Below are positions 10,089 to 20,580 of a stretch of 64,000 nt of DNA, piece after piece. The translations under genes were made by a program, and so were the position numbers. A model generated the notes under the pieces. The model did no database searches. It was not told where the DNA came from and saw nothing but the letters and a program-made list of their open reading frames with translations. Origin of the DNA: Chitinophagales bacterium (GTDB lineage: Bacteria; Bacteroidota; Bacteroidia; Chitinophagales; UBA10324); the NCBI GenBank assembly GCA_025057275.1, contig JANWXQ010000028.1:1-64000 (forward strand), read 5' to 3'. How positions within the stretch are numbered: the stretch's first letter is position 1; the number at the start of each line of letters is the position of its first letter.

Positions 10089-10707
10089 GCCCCCGCACCG
10101 CCTGTCGGCTTATTTGCCGGAAGAAGCTATAGACATCATTGCCGGCTGGGAACAGCGTTACCAGGTGGTCATTTCGGCCGTTCGTCCCATGAAGCATGCT
10201 TATGGGGTATTTCTGCCATCGGAAAAGGACCGCAGCCATCGCATTCGCATTAACGAAAACCTGAATCCGTACGCTTTTCTGATTACGCTGGTGCACGAAA
10301 TGGCACATCTGACCACATGGCTGCATTACAGCCACCGGGTGGAAGCGCATGGGCCGGAATGGAAGCTGCAGTTTCGTAAGCTGATGGACGAATTTCGCGG
10401 CAGACGGATTTTTCCCTTGCGCGTTACTGAAGCATTTCGCCGGCATTTGCAGCACCCGACCTATACACATTGCTGCGATCCCGAACTGATGCGGGCCTTG
10501 CGGCGCTACGATGCCGTAGCGGGGGTGGCTTTGGAACAGCTGCCTGATGGTGCCGAATTCCGTTTTGAAGGTCAACAATACCGTAAAGTACGACGCTTGC
10601 GCCGCCGCATTCTGTGCCGCCACCTGATGCGTCGTTCCGATTACGCTTTTGAACCTTACGTCGTGGTGCAGCCTGTTTCCATCAACCCCGAGAGAACGTC
10701 GGCGTAG
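10054..10707 (+). CDS. SprT-like zinc metallopeptidase domain protein
   Basis: HEMAH zinc motif in LVHEMAHLTTWLHYSHRVEAHGPEWKLQF. Confidence 0.82.
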   Translation: MHPLPAPANPPKPPHRLSAYLPEEAIDIIAGWEQRYQVVISAVRPMKHAYGVFLPSEKDRSHRIRINENLNPYAFLITLVHEMAHLTTWLHYSHRVEAHGPEWKLQFRKLMDEFRGRRIFPLRVTEAFRRHLQHPTYTHCCDPELMRALRRYDAVAGVALEQLPDGAEFRFEGQQYRKVRRLRRRILCRHLMRRSDYAFEPYVVVQPVSINPERTSA

Positions 10708-11351
10708 CAACTGAGGTAGGCTTCCAGCTGCTTTCGGCGGTATTGCATGATAAAGCGCGGATGATCCAGCGGAACAAGGCTTTTGACCCATCCGTGTTTT
10801 TCATTAAGCCGTTGGGCGGTCTGCAGATTTTTTCCACCTCCCAGCACCACCAGTGCATCGGTTCGCGCACCTAACAACAACTGTTGCCTGAATGTTTCTT
10901 CGATAAACGGCAACACCGATTGCAGGAGGTCGGGATCATCGTAATAGTTGTAATTGCGTCCGCGGCACAGAAATCCCAGCGGACAAAGAGCAGTCAGAAA
11001 AAACGAACGGAAGAACCGATGGGGTCCTCCCATTGCTTCAATGACCCGGTAAACAAATTCACTGGACAATTCACGCCGTCCCTCCAGCCGGTGGGGGATG
11101 CCGCAATGCTCCCTGAGCGCTACCGGATCGGTAAAGGAAATGCCGGTAAGGCCTCCGCCAAAACGACCCGGGTTGATGCCGGCAATCAGAATGCGGGGGT
11201 TATCGTCGTCATAATAGCGGAACAGAAAAGCCTGAACGGCTTCCAGCACGGCCTCATGGCGATAAGGATTCAGCACAGTAATATCGGGCAGATGAGGCAT
11301 GTCCAACGACAGGGACCTGTAGAACGCAAGGGCACGATGGGCAAAGCTCAT
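10656..11351 (-). CDS. SMUG2-like uracil-DNA glycosylase family protein (DUF4918)
   Basis: ILIAGINPGRFGGGLTGISFTDP, NYNYYDD, LDHPRFIMQYRRK. Confidence 0.8.
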   Translation of the reverse strand: MSFAHRALAFYRSLSLDMPHLPDITVLNPYRHEAVLEAVQAFLFRYYDDDNPRILIAGINPGRFGGGLTGISFTDPVALREHCGIPHRLEGRRELSSEFVYRVIEAMGGPHRFFRSFFLTALCPLGFLCRGRNYNYYDDPDLLQSVLPFIEETFRQQLLLGARTDALVVLGGGKNLQTAQRLNEKHGWVKSLVPLDHPRFIMQYRRKQLEAYLSCYADVLSGLMETGCTTT

Positions 11352-11510
11352 GGCCTTTTTACCGGGCTGGTCAAGTTGTTTTGTTGAAATTTTAATGTAT
11401 CCCCGTAATTCGGAAGCAGGATCGGACCTGCCTTCGTTGGAAAGGTATTTAAATTATAAGAAAGACAAATGCTTAAGAAAACATACCATGTGCTACATGG
11501 CAGGAATGCA

Positions 11511-13295
11511 TCAAAGCCGGTAGCCCTGTTCAGCAATCAGATAGGCAGCGATGCGCCGACGGGCAGCTTTGCGGTTAAACGGCTCAGCGCGTGTGAAGCG
11601 GCGCAGCCCCAGCAAAAGCATTTTCTGCTCATCGCCTTCGGCAAAGGCCTCTATGGCATTGCGTCCCCACACTGACAGGTTATCCAGCGCATCGTGGAGA
11701 AACACGCGGACGACATCTTCCTGAACCGTAACGGAACGACCCTGCTTTTGCATTTTGATCAGACGAAGCAGAGCCGATTCAGCCAGGTAGGCGGCGGCCA
11801 GTATGTCGGCACTGTACATAACAATTTCCTGCTCCTGCTCCAGTTGTTCCCTGAGCCGAAGGGCCGCACTGCCGGCAACCAGCAAAAAAGCTTTTTTCAT
11901 GTTCTGCACCATCTGCAACTCTGCTGCATAGGGACTGTCAGCGAGGGGTGCATTTTCGGCCGGCAGGCCGGTCAGTTCCTGTTGCAGGGCGAGTGCGGGA
12001 GTCATCAGGTCCAGGCGGCCTTTCAGCGCCCGCTTCAGCAGCATATCCACCGATAGCAGGCGATTAATCTCATTGGTACCTTCAAATATGCGGTTGATGC
12101 GCGCATCGCGGTAAGCGCGAGCCGGAACGGCCTCTTCGCTGAAACCCATGCCGCCGTGAATCTGCACGCATTCGTCCACCACGTAATCCAGCATTTCCGA
12201 TGCGGTTACCTTAAGCAAGGCACATTCTATTGCGTATTCTTCAGCAGCGCCCATCAGGGCCTCGTGATACGGCCGCTGTTCGACCAGCAATTGCTGCTTG
12301 CGCTGTTCCATGTCGTGTGCTGACCGGTATACTGCGCTTTCGTTGACCCAGGTCAGCAGGGCTTGTTGCGCCAGCTTGTGTTGAATGGCACCGAATTGAG
12401 CTATGGGCTGCTGAAACTGATGCCGCTGCAGGGCATATTGCACAGAAAGCTCTGTCAGCCATTTTGCTGAAGAAAGTACAGCCGCAGCCAGCCGGTGCCG
12501 ACCGATGTTAAGTACATTAAAAGCTATCTGATGTCCTTTCCCAATAATGCCGAGTACGTTTTCTTTTGGTACCTGAACGTCCTGAAAAAAAATCTGACGG
12601 GTAGACGAGCCTTTGATGCCCATCTTTTTTTCTTCTGCGCCACGAACTACGCCCGGAGCATTTGCCTCCACGATAAATCCTGTAAAGTCGGTACCGTTTA
12701 CCTTGGCAAATACGATAAACACATCAGCGAAGCCGCCGTTGGTGATCCACATTTTCTGACCGTTAAGGATGTAGTGGCTGCCGTCGGAAGCAGGCAGGGC
12801 CGTGGTGCGCGCTCCCAGGGCATCGCTGCCACTGCCCGGTTCGGTCAGGCAGTAAGCGGCCTTGAGTTCGCCGGTAACCAGACGGGGCAGATATTTTTTC
12901 TTTTGCTCCTCCGTGCCGTAGTACAAAATGGGCAATGTGCCTATGCCGCTATGGGCAAGCAACGAAACGGCCATGGAACCCACAAAACCAATGGCCTCTG
13001 TCATAAAAGTGTTGGTGACGAAATCTTTTTCGAAACCTCCATATGCTTCCGGTACGGACGCACCAAGCAATCCGAGGGCGCCAGCCTGTTCCAGCAGTCG
13101 TTCGTTCAAACCGGCTTCCTGCTGCTCCAGTTGCGCATGTACAGGCATGATTTCCTGCAGCGCAAAAGCGCGCGCCATGTCGTAGATATTCTGCTGTTCC
13201 TCACTTTTTTCCTCAGGAATAAACACTTCATCAGCGGAACAGGTGCGAAGCAGAAATTCTCCTCCCCTGAGCACTTCAGATTTACCGGACGACAT
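11511..13295 (-). CDS. Acyl-CoA dehydrogenase family protein
   Basis: 594 aa; AYCLTEPGSGSDALGARTTA, GQKMWITNGGFADVFIVFAK, QIHGGMGFSEE, RDARINRIFEGTNEINR. Confidence 0.95.
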   Translation of the reverse strand: MSSGKSEVLRGGEFLLRTCSADEVFIPEEKSEEQQNIYDMARAFALQEIMPVHAQLEQQEAGLNERLLEQAGALGLLGASVPEAYGGFEKDFVTNTFMTEAIGFVGSMAVSLLAHSGIGTLPILYYGTEEQKKKYLPRLVTGELKAAYCLTEPGSGSDALGARTTALPASDGSHYILNGQKMWITNGGFADVFIVFAKVNGTDFTGFIVEANAPGVVRGAEEKKMGIKGSSTRQIFFQDVQVPKENVLGIIGKGHQIAFNVLNIGRHRLAAAVLSSAKWLTELSVQYALQRHQFQQPIAQFGAIQHKLAQQALLTWVNESAVYRSAHDMEQRKQQLLVEQRPYHEALMGAAEEYAIECALLKVTASEMLDYVVDECVQIHGGMGFSEEAVPARAYRDARINRIFEGTNEINRLLSVDMLLKRALKGRLDLMTPALALQQELTGLPAENAPLADSPYAAELQMVQNMKKAFLLVAGSAALRLREQLEQEQEIVMYSADILAAAYLAESALLRLIKMQKQGRSVTVQEDVVRVFLHDALDNLSVWGRNAIEAFAEGDEQKMLLLGLRRFTRAEPFNRKAARRRIAAYLIAEQGYRL

Positions 13296-13301
13296 ATCAG
13301 G

Positions 13302-13943
13302 TCATTTTTTATCCGATTTCCTGGCGGGTCGTCGCGCTGCAGGTTTTTTGGCAGGAGCAGCACTTTTCGTTTTTGCCTGTCGTGCCGGCCGGGGCTCAAC
13401 CGTTTCGGAATCCGGGGGAACGACCAGCGCAATATGGGCGTAATGATGGTTGCAATGCCAGGCATACATGGCCAGCAATTCGTACAGCGAATGGGTTTTC
13501 ATATGCTGCGGATGAAAGAACCTGCGCTGGTACGCCTGGTCGTCCATGGCCTTTAGCAATACCACCCATCGCTGGTGCAAGGCCGAAAGCAGATTTAGCG
13601 ATACGGCTACAGGCAGCGTTTTGGAATCCAGGAGTTCTGCCCAGGCCATTTCATTATAGGGTTTGATGGTGGGCAGATTTTCGGTTAAGGCCATTTTGAA
13701 TCGTACATATGCATTCATGTGCGAGTCTGCCAGATGATGCACCACCTGACGCACCGACCAGCCTCCCGGGCGGTAGCTCTGGTCCAGTTGTTCTTCCGTA
13801 AACCGGGAAAGCAAACGGGAAAGGTGCTGAGGAAACTGCTCAATGGTATCCACCATGTTGGCTACCTCATCGGCAGACAACGGCTCCCTGAAAACAAACT
13901 GTCCGATGGGAAAACGCCGCGGGTCGGCTGAAGCTTCGTTCAT
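13302..13943 (-). CDS. DinB-superfamily YfiT-type bacillithiol transferase-like protein
   Basis: RPGGWSVRQVVHHLADSHMNAYVRFKMALTE, WHCNHHYAHI; basic C-terminal tail KKPAARRPARKSDKK. Confidence 0.8.
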   Translation of the reverse strand: MNEASADPRRFPIGQFVFREPLSADEVANMVDTIEQFPQHLSRLLSRFTEEQLDQSYRPGGWSVRQVVHHLADSHMNAYVRFKMALTENLPTIKPYNEMAWAELLDSKTLPVAVSLNLLSALHQRWVVLLKAMDDQAYQRRFFHPQHMKTHSLYELLAMYAWHCNHHYAHIALVVPPDSETVEPRPARQAKTKSAAPAKKPAARRPARKSDKK

Positions 13944-14017
13944 AGCTACTCACGTTAACAAAACAAAGGTAGCCAATGCCCTGCCATGCCCTGGGAAGCC
14001 TTTTTCCGGATCAACTG

Positions 14018-15193
14018 TCAGGAAAAGACTTCATAAATGCCCGCAATACCTTGTCCTCCTCCAATACAGGCAGTCACCAAAGCGTACCGCTCCTTGCGTC
14101 GTCGGGCCTCGCGAATGGCTTTGAGAGTCAAAATAGCTCCGGTGCATCCTAACGGATGACCCAGGGCAACGGCCCCGCCATTGGGATTTACCCGGTCAGG
14201 ATCCAGGTCTAAACTTCTCATCACTGCCAGTGCCTGACAGGCAAAGGCTTCATTGAGTTCAATAATGCCCACATCATGCAGCTTCAGACCGGCCCGCTGC
14301 AAGGCCCGGGGAACGGCTTCTACCGGTCCCATACCCATTATGCGCGGATGAACTCCCGCACTGACGCAGGTGAGCAATCGTGCCCAGGGCTTTACATTGA
14401 GTTTTTTTACCATGGCATCGCTAAGCAACACAACAAAAGCAGCGCCATCCGAAGTCTGCGAGGAGTTGCCAGCCGTAACCTGGCCCTCCTGACGAAACAC
14501 GGGAGGCAGTTTGCTCAGGGCTTCCATGCTGGTATCGCTGCGGGGACCTTCATCGGTTGAAACAACATAATGGCGGGCGATCCGTCGGTCCTTCTCAACG
14601 GTTACCTCCTGCACCTGCACGGGAACGATTTCTTCACCAAAGTAGCCGGCTGCCATGGCTGCCAGTGCCCGTTGATGCGACTGAAAGGCAAAGGCATCCG
14701 ATTCTTCCCTTGTGATGTGGTATTCCCGTGCTACCTCTTCTGCAGTCAGCCCCATGCCCAGAAAATATTCGGCATGTTCGTCAGCCAACGAATAGTTGGG
14801 TGCTGTTTTCCAGCCCATGGTAGGCACCAGCGACATGCTTTCGGCGCCTCCGGCAACAATGCAATCGGCCATTCCGCTGCTGATTTTGGCCGAGGCCAGG
14901 GCAATGGCTTCCAGCCCCGAACCGCAATATCGATTGATGGTAACACCGGGCACCTCAATACCCAAACTGCGCAGGGCAATCCACCGCGCCATTTGCAGAC
15001 CCTGCTCGGCTTCCGGAACGGCTGTTCCCACAATGACATCATCCACCTGACGGGGCTCCAGCCCCGGCACCTGCCTGACCAGCTCCTGAATGACGGTAAC
15101 AGCCAGATCATCCGAACGTGTATTGCGAAAACCGCCTTTTTTGGCTTTGCCGATAGCGGTGCGTAATCCGGCAACCAGGTACGCGTCTTGCAT
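14018..15193 (-). CDS. fadA: Acetyl-CoA C-acyltransferase (thiolase)
   Basis: NRYCGSGLEAIALA, NEAFACQAL, NPNGGAVALGHPLGCTGA, ACIGGGQG. Confidence 0.92.
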   Translation of the reverse strand: MQDAYLVAGLRTAIGKAKKGGFRNTRSDDLAVTVIQELVRQVPGLEPRQVDDVIVGTAVPEAEQGLQMARWIALRSLGIEVPGVTINRYCGSGLEAIALASAKISSGMADCIVAGGAESMSLVPTMGWKTAPNYSLADEHAEYFLGMGLTAEEVAREYHITREESDAFAFQSHQRALAAMAAGYFGEEIVPVQVQEVTVEKDRRIARHYVVSTDEGPRSDTSMEALSKLPPVFRQEGQVTAGNSSQTSDGAAFVVLLSDAMVKKLNVKPWARLLTCVSAGVHPRIMGMGPVEAVPRALQRAGLKLHDVGIIELNEAFACQALAVMRSLDLDPDRVNPNGGAVALGHPLGCTGAILTLKAIREARRRKERYALVTACIGGGQGIAGIYEVFS

Positions 15194-15263
15194 AAAATTT
15201 TTTTATGTGTTTCAGTAAATGTTCTTCTTTCTCATCATGACAGCTTCGCCTGGACTTCCATCC

Positions 15264-17642
15264 TTAATTGCGCAAAGGCTTACCGGTTTGGAGTATGCTC
15301 TGCATACGCTCCATGGACTTGCGCGTGGTGACCAAACTCAGAAAGGCCTCCCGCTCCAGGTCCAGGAGATACTGCTCACTGACCGGTGTAGCCACACTCA
15401 GGTCACCTCCGCACATCACATAGGCCAGCTTGCGGGCAATCAGGCGATCGTGTTCACTGGCATAGCGACCAAAAACCATCGCTTCAATACCGGCGAAAAG
15501 AGCAGCCAGCACCGAGCGCCCCGGCACTCGGATGTCTTCACGCGGCCTTGGCTTGGTGTACCCTCTGCGCACCAGTTCCAGCACCTGATGCTTGGCCTCA
15601 GCCAACAGTCGTTTGGCATTCAGGCAATAGCGGTCCACACCTTGACGCAGCAGTCCCATTTCCATCGCTTCCAATGCACTGGTGGATACCTTTCCCATTG
15701 CCGCCAGCGTGAAGAAGCGCTGCAGTACGGGCAACTCGGGCAAGCCGACTTCCACGGCATCGGCAGCGCGCACGGCCAGTTCTTTCGTTCCGCCGCCGGC
15801 AGGAATGATGCCTACACCGACTTCCACCAGACCCATGTAGGTTTCGGCAGCAGCCACTACGGCATCGGCATGCAGCGTAAACTCGCAACCGCCTCCCAAC
15901 GTCAGCTGATGGGGAGCAATCACTACAGGAACCGCCGAATAGCGGATGCGCAGCGAAGTCTGCTGAAACATCCGACAGGCACGCTCCAGCTCGTCAAAAT
16001 CCTGTTCAGCGGCCAACATCAGGATCAATGCCAGATTGGCACCGGCACTGAAGTTCTCGCCCTGATTGCTGATAACCAGTCCTGCGAAATCGCGTTCGGC
16101 GAGTGCTATGGCCTGATTGACGCCTTCCAGCACCTCACCGCCTATGGTATTCATCTTGGTTTGCCACTCCAGGTTCACGACTCCGTCGCCAAGGTCAATC
16201 AGGCGGCAGCCGCTGTTACGCCACACCACGTGGCCTGAGCGGTCTTCCAGAAGCAGAAAGCTTTCCGAACCCGGCACAGGACGATAGCTGCGAACGGAAA
16301 CGTCATAGTATTGTTTTGCGTTGTTGCCCCACCGGTAAAACGAATCGTGCCCCTGACGGAGCAGATCCTCCACCCAGGGCGCCGGTGCATATTGCTCCTG
16401 CTGCATGCCTTCTACAGCGCGCCGCAGGCCTATGGCATCCCAGGCGGCAAAAGGCCCCTGCTGCCAGCCAAAACCGGCATTCATGGCAGCATCTACCCAG
16501 AACAATTCATCGCTGATTTCGGGAATGCGATGGCTTACATAGGAAAAAAGACCATAGAAAAAACGCCGGTAGAATTCACCGGCCTTATCGGTGCCTGATA
16601 CAGCGCATTGCAGCGCTTCGCCGGGGTTACCGGCCCTCCGGATGGCATCGGCAGTGGCAAAGGCTGGTTTGGCTTTCAGGCTGTATTGCAAAGCAGGAAG
16701 GTCCAGTGAGGGATATACGGTTTTACCATTTTGCTTTTCCTTACGGTAAAAGCCTTGGCCGGATTTATCACCCAGCCATTGATTGCCTATTAGCTGATCC
16801 AGCCAGGCAGGCACCACAAAACGCTGGCGGGCTTCATCGTTGGGACAGGAGGCATAAACAAATCGGGCTACGTTAGCCAGCGTGTCCAGGCCGATCACAT
16901 CGGCCGTGCGGTAGGTAGCGGACTTAGGCCGTCCAATGAGCGGACCGGTAAGAAAATCCACCTCGTCAATGGTAAGCCCCAGTTCTTCGGTAAGATGAAA
17001 AATGTGCATGACGCTGTACACACCGATACGGTTGGCGATAAATGCCGGTGTGTCTTTACAGCGTACGGTTTCTTTTCCCAGGAATACATCGCCGTAATGC
17101 ATCAGAAAGTCCACCACATCGGCGCGGGTTTGCGGCGTAGGAATAATTTCCAGCAGCCTCAGATAACGGGGAGGATTGAAAAAATGGGTGCCGCAGAAAT
17201 GCTGCTGAAAATCGTCGCTGCGGCCTTGTGCGAGCAGGTGAATGGGGATAGATGAAGTGTTGGAAGAAATCAGTGTGCCGGGTTTGCGGAATCGCTCCAC
17301 CTGTTCGTACAGGGCACTTTTTACTTCAGCTCGTTCCACCACGGCCTCTATCACCCAATCGCATTCGGCAATCCGGGGCAGGTCGTCGGAAAAATTACCG
17401 GTGGTGATAAACCGGCTTCGCTTTGCAGTAAATAACGGGGAAGGTTTGGACCGCAAGGCAGCCTGAAGCGATTCGTTCACCAGCCGGTTGCGCTGCTCAG
17501 CAGGGTCAGGCATTTCCGGTACTGCATCAGCGGGACGATCCAGCAACAACACCGGCACTCCGATGTTGGCAAAATGACAGGCAATGCGACTACCCATGAC
17601 GCCAGCACCAAGGACGGCTACCCGTTGAATGATCCGCTTCAT
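15264..17642 (-). CDS. 3-hydroxyacyl-CoA dehydrogenase / enoyl-CoA hydratase fusion
   Basis: N-terminal Rossmann VAVLGAGVMGSRIACHFANIGVPVLLLD; FCGTHFFNPPRYLRLLEIIPT; C-terminal crotonase region QGENFSAGANL, LTLGGGCEFTLHAD. Confidence 0.92.
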   Translation of the reverse strand: MKRIIQRVAVLGAGVMGSRIACHFANIGVPVLLLDRPADAVPEMPDPAEQRNRLVNESLQAALRSKPSPLFTAKRSRFITTGNFSDDLPRIAECDWVIEAVVERAEVKSALYEQVERFRKPGTLISSNTSSIPIHLLAQGRSDDFQQHFCGTHFFNPPRYLRLLEIIPTPQTRADVVDFLMHYGDVFLGKETVRCKDTPAFIANRIGVYSVMHIFHLTEELGLTIDEVDFLTGPLIGRPKSATYRTADVIGLDTLANVARFVYASCPNDEARQRFVVPAWLDQLIGNQWLGDKSGQGFYRKEKQNGKTVYPSLDLPALQYSLKAKPAFATADAIRRAGNPGEALQCAVSGTDKAGEFYRRFFYGLFSYVSHRIPEISDELFWVDAAMNAGFGWQQGPFAAWDAIGLRRAVEGMQQEQYAPAPWVEDLLRQGHDSFYRWGNNAKQYYDVSVRSYRPVPGSESFLLLEDRSGHVVWRNSGCRLIDLGDGVVNLEWQTKMNTIGGEVLEGVNQAIALAERDFAGLVISNQGENFSAGANLALILMLAAEQDFDELERACRMFQQTSLRIRYSAVPVVIAPHQLTLGGGCEFTLHADAVVAAAETYMGLVEVGVGIIPAGGGTKELAVRAADAVEVGLPELPVLQRFFTLAAMGKVSTSALEAMEMGLLRQGVDRYCLNAKRLLAEAKHQVLELVRRGYTKPRPREDIRVPGRSVLAALFAGIEAMVFGRYASEHDRLIARKLAYVMCGGDLSVATPVSEQYLLDLEREAFLSLVTTRKSMERMQSILQTGKPLRN

Positions 17643-17816
17643 GTGGCAATACAAGAAATCGTGTAAAGGTAGTCAGCTCGCGATGTTCACATGCACAACG
17701 GTGAATTGTCCTGAACACTGACCGAAAACCAAGCCGCTGTGCGTAATGCAATGATTCCGCCCGGCTCATGCCGCATCAGGCACATAGCTTGGCCTTCACG
17801 CTGCCGAACTACTGAC

Positions 17817-18740
17817 ATGAATACCGCTTCACCCCAGAAAAATACCGTACCGGTTGTTGTGCTTTCCGTTGCCCTGCTTCTGGCTGGAGCGGCTGCCGTT
17901 TATTTTGGTTATGAGCGAAACCAACTGAAGGAGCACCAATCGGCCATGGAGGCGAAAATTGCTGCCGACAGCGCGCAGATCATGGATCTGGATGCCCGGT
18001 TTCAGGCCGCCCAGGCCGATCTGCTGGCGTATCGTGGTTTGAACCGTGAACTGGACAGCATCATCGCCATTAAGGAAAAGGAGTTGCAACAATGCCGCAA
18101 CAATTTCATGACACTGGTGCGCCGAAACAAGATCACCGAGGAAGAATGCGCCAAGCACCTGGCTGCCCTGCGGCAGATAGATTCCACCTTCCGACAGCAG
18201 ATTCTGCAGTTGCAGGCCCAAAAGAAGCTGGCCGATATCGAACGCGATTCTCTGGGGCGACTGGTATTGGCTCAGCGCGATTCGCTGGTCGTGCTCACCT
18301 CCGTAAACAAGAAGCTGAGCAAGAAAGTAGAACTGGCTTCTTTGCTTAAACCCACGGCCATTGAGGTTACGGGGTTGCGTACCAAAAACAGCGGCAAGGA
18401 TGCTAAAACGGGTAAAGCGAAAAAGATTGACCAGCTCAAAATCTGTTTCACCTTACCTAAAAACGAAATTGCCGAAGCCGATACGCAGGTCTTTCTGATC
18501 CGCATCATCAATCCGGAAGGAACCACCTTTACCTCGGCCAGCGGCAGCAGGACCTTCATCAGCGCCGAGACCGGCAACCCGCTGCCGTATTCCATGAGTG
18601 CAACGGTGCATTACAAGAATGCCGAGGTATCGCCCTGTGTCTTTTTCCGGCAGGATGTGGAATACATCTCCGGCACCTACACCATTGAGATTTACCAGAA
18701 CGGCTATCTGGTCGGCACGCAACGCTTTGACCTGAAGTAA
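17817..18740 (+). CDS. Hypothetical membrane-anchored coiled-coil protein
   Basis: N-terminal TM then heptad-rich segment; start set at ATG 17817 (MNTASPQKN). Confidence 0.6.
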   Translation: MNTASPQKNTVPVVVLSVALLLAGAAAVYFGYERNQLKEHQSAMEAKIAADSAQIMDLDARFQAAQADLLAYRGLNRELDSIIAIKEKELQQCRNNFMTLVRRNKITEEECAKHLAALRQIDSTFRQQILQLQAQKKLADIERDSLGRLVLAQRDSLVVLTSVNKKLSKKVELASLLKPTAIEVTGLRTKNSGKDAKTGKAKKIDQLKICFTLPKNEIAEADTQVFLIRIINPEGTTFTSASGSRTFISAETGNPLPYSMSATVHYKNAEVSPCVFFRQDVEYISGTYTIEIYQNGYLVGTQRFDLK

Positions 18741-18743
18741 GCG

Positions 18744-20510
18744 TCAGGAGGCATACATCTGTTCCACCTCAGCAGCAAAGCGGGCCAGAATTTCCTTTCG
18801 GCGCGGCTTAAGCGTGGGCGTCATCAAGCCCTCCAGTACCGTCCATTCACGGGGCAGTAAAGTGAATTTCTTGACCTGCTCCACATGCCCTAAGGTGGTG
18901 TTTCTTTCATTAATTATTTCCTCATATTTACGTAGGACCTCCGCATGTTTCACCATGTCCTCCGGAGTGGTCCAGGCAATCTGCCGCTGTTCGCACCATT
19001 TTTTCAGGTGGGGAAAGGCAGGCACAATCAGCGCTGCGATGAATTTCCGGTTGTCGCCTACCAACAGAAACTGCTCAATAAAAGGCGATTGCTTGAAGTG
19101 ATTTTCTATGGGTAATGGAGCAATGAGCTTTCCGCCGGAAGTCTTGAACAATTCCTTTTTCCGGTCCGTAATTTTCAAAAACTCCCCTCTGACCCATTCA
19201 CCGATATCGCCGGTGCGAAACCAGCCATCGCTGGTCAGTACCCGTGCTGTTTCTTCCGGCATCTTGTAATACCCCAGCATGATGTTGGGGCCCCGGGCCA
19301 AAATCTCTCCGTCGGAATCCAGTTTGATTTCCACACCGGGAATGGCCTTACCCACTGTACCCAAGACGTTTTCGTCCAGATTGACGCGGTTGACCGTAAG
19401 CACAGGCGACGTTTCGGTCAATCCATACCCTTCAATGATGGTGATACCGGCAGCGGTGAAAACGGCACCGATTTTCGGATTAAGCGGTGCAGCACCGGAG
19501 CAGATCAGAAACACGCGACCGCCGAGGGCCTGCAACCATTTGCTGAAGATCAGCCTGCGTGCCAGTCTGAGCTGCAGGTTGTACCACCACCCTAGATCTT
19601 TACCGTTTTCCCAGCGCATTCCCAAACCCACAGCCCAGAAAAACAACTTGCGTTTGAGCCCGGTCAGTTCCTGGCCCTTGCTTATGATGCGTTCATAAAC
19701 CTTTTCCAGCAGCCGTGGTACGGCAGTGAAGAAATGCGGACTAACCTCACGCATGTTGTCGCCGATGGTGTCCATGCTTTCGGCGTAGTAACAGGAAACG
19801 CCTTTCATCAGATAGAAGTACACGACCAGCTTTTCGAACACATGATTGAGCGGAAGAAAACTCAGCGCCGTATGCGTGTTGTTGATAGGAAGAATCTTGC
19901 CCACCGACTTCAGGTTTTCCACCACATTGTGGTGAGAGAGCATGACGCCCTTGGGAAAACCTGTGGTGCCACTGGTGTAGATGATGCAGGCCAGATCGCC
20001 GGGTTTCACCGAATCACGCAGCGCATGTACCTGTTCCTGTAAAGCGCTGCTGCCGCGTTCCAGAAAAGTCTCCCAGGCAACCGCTCCCTCTACCGGTCGA
20101 AACGTTACCAGCTCCCTGAGGTGAGGCAAGCGGCTGCGCAAGGCATTCAGCCGAATAAACAATTCTGCCGATGAGACAAAGAGCAGCCGGGCTTCGGCAT
20201 GGTTCAGGATGTACACGTAATCCTCATCGCTGATCGTAGGATAAAGCGGCACGGTAACCGCACCGATCTGCATGATGCCCAGATCGGCAAAATTCCACTG
20301 CGGGCAGTTGTTACCTACGATGGCCACCTTTTCGCCGCGTTGAATGCCACTGGCCAGTAAGGCCCGCGACACCTTGTCTATTTCGGCAATCACCTGCTGC
20401 GTGCTGTACGAAATCCAGCGGCCGTCGCGCTTCTCATTGAGACAATCGGTCTTGGGATATTGAGCCAACTGATAATGCGGCAGGTCAAACAATCGCGTGA
20501 AGTCATCCAT
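18744..20510 (-). CDS. fadD: Long-chain fatty-acid--CoA ligase
   Basis: IIYTSGTTGFPKGVMLSH, GYGLTETSPV, GWFRTGDIGEW, ITDRKKELFKTSGGK. Confidence 0.93.
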   Translation of the reverse strand: MDDFTRLFDLPHYQLAQYPKTDCLNEKRDGRWISYSTQQVIAEIDKVSRALLASGIQRGEKVAIVGNNCPQWNFADLGIMQIGAVTVPLYPTISDEDYVYILNHAEARLLFVSSAELFIRLNALRSRLPHLRELVTFRPVEGAVAWETFLERGSSALQEQVHALRDSVKPGDLACIIYTSGTTGFPKGVMLSHHNVVENLKSVGKILPINNTHTALSFLPLNHVFEKLVVYFYLMKGVSCYYAESMDTIGDNMREVSPHFFTAVPRLLEKVYERIISKGQELTGLKRKLFFWAVGLGMRWENGKDLGWWYNLQLRLARRLIFSKWLQALGGRVFLICSGAAPLNPKIGAVFTAAGITIIEGYGLTETSPVLTVNRVNLDENVLGTVGKAIPGVEIKLDSDGEILARGPNIMLGYYKMPEETARVLTSDGWFRTGDIGEWVRGEFLKITDRKKELFKTSGGKLIAPLPIENHFKQSPFIEQFLLVGDNRKFIAALIVPAFPHLKKWCEQRQIAWTTPEDMVKHAEVLRKYEEIINERNTTLGHVEQVKKFTLLPREWTVLEGLMTPTLKPRRKEILARFAAEVEQMYAS

Positions 20511-20580
20511 TGCACAGCCGGTTTGTACAACGAATCTAACAGGCTGCGCCAATATGTCCAAGATGGCACCGCCTCAGCCT

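Noticed and set aside
15219-16238. 339-aa plus-strand ORF within the HAD/ECH gene
   Set aside because: Antisense, Gln/His-rich with no family signature; the minus-strand gene is unambiguous.
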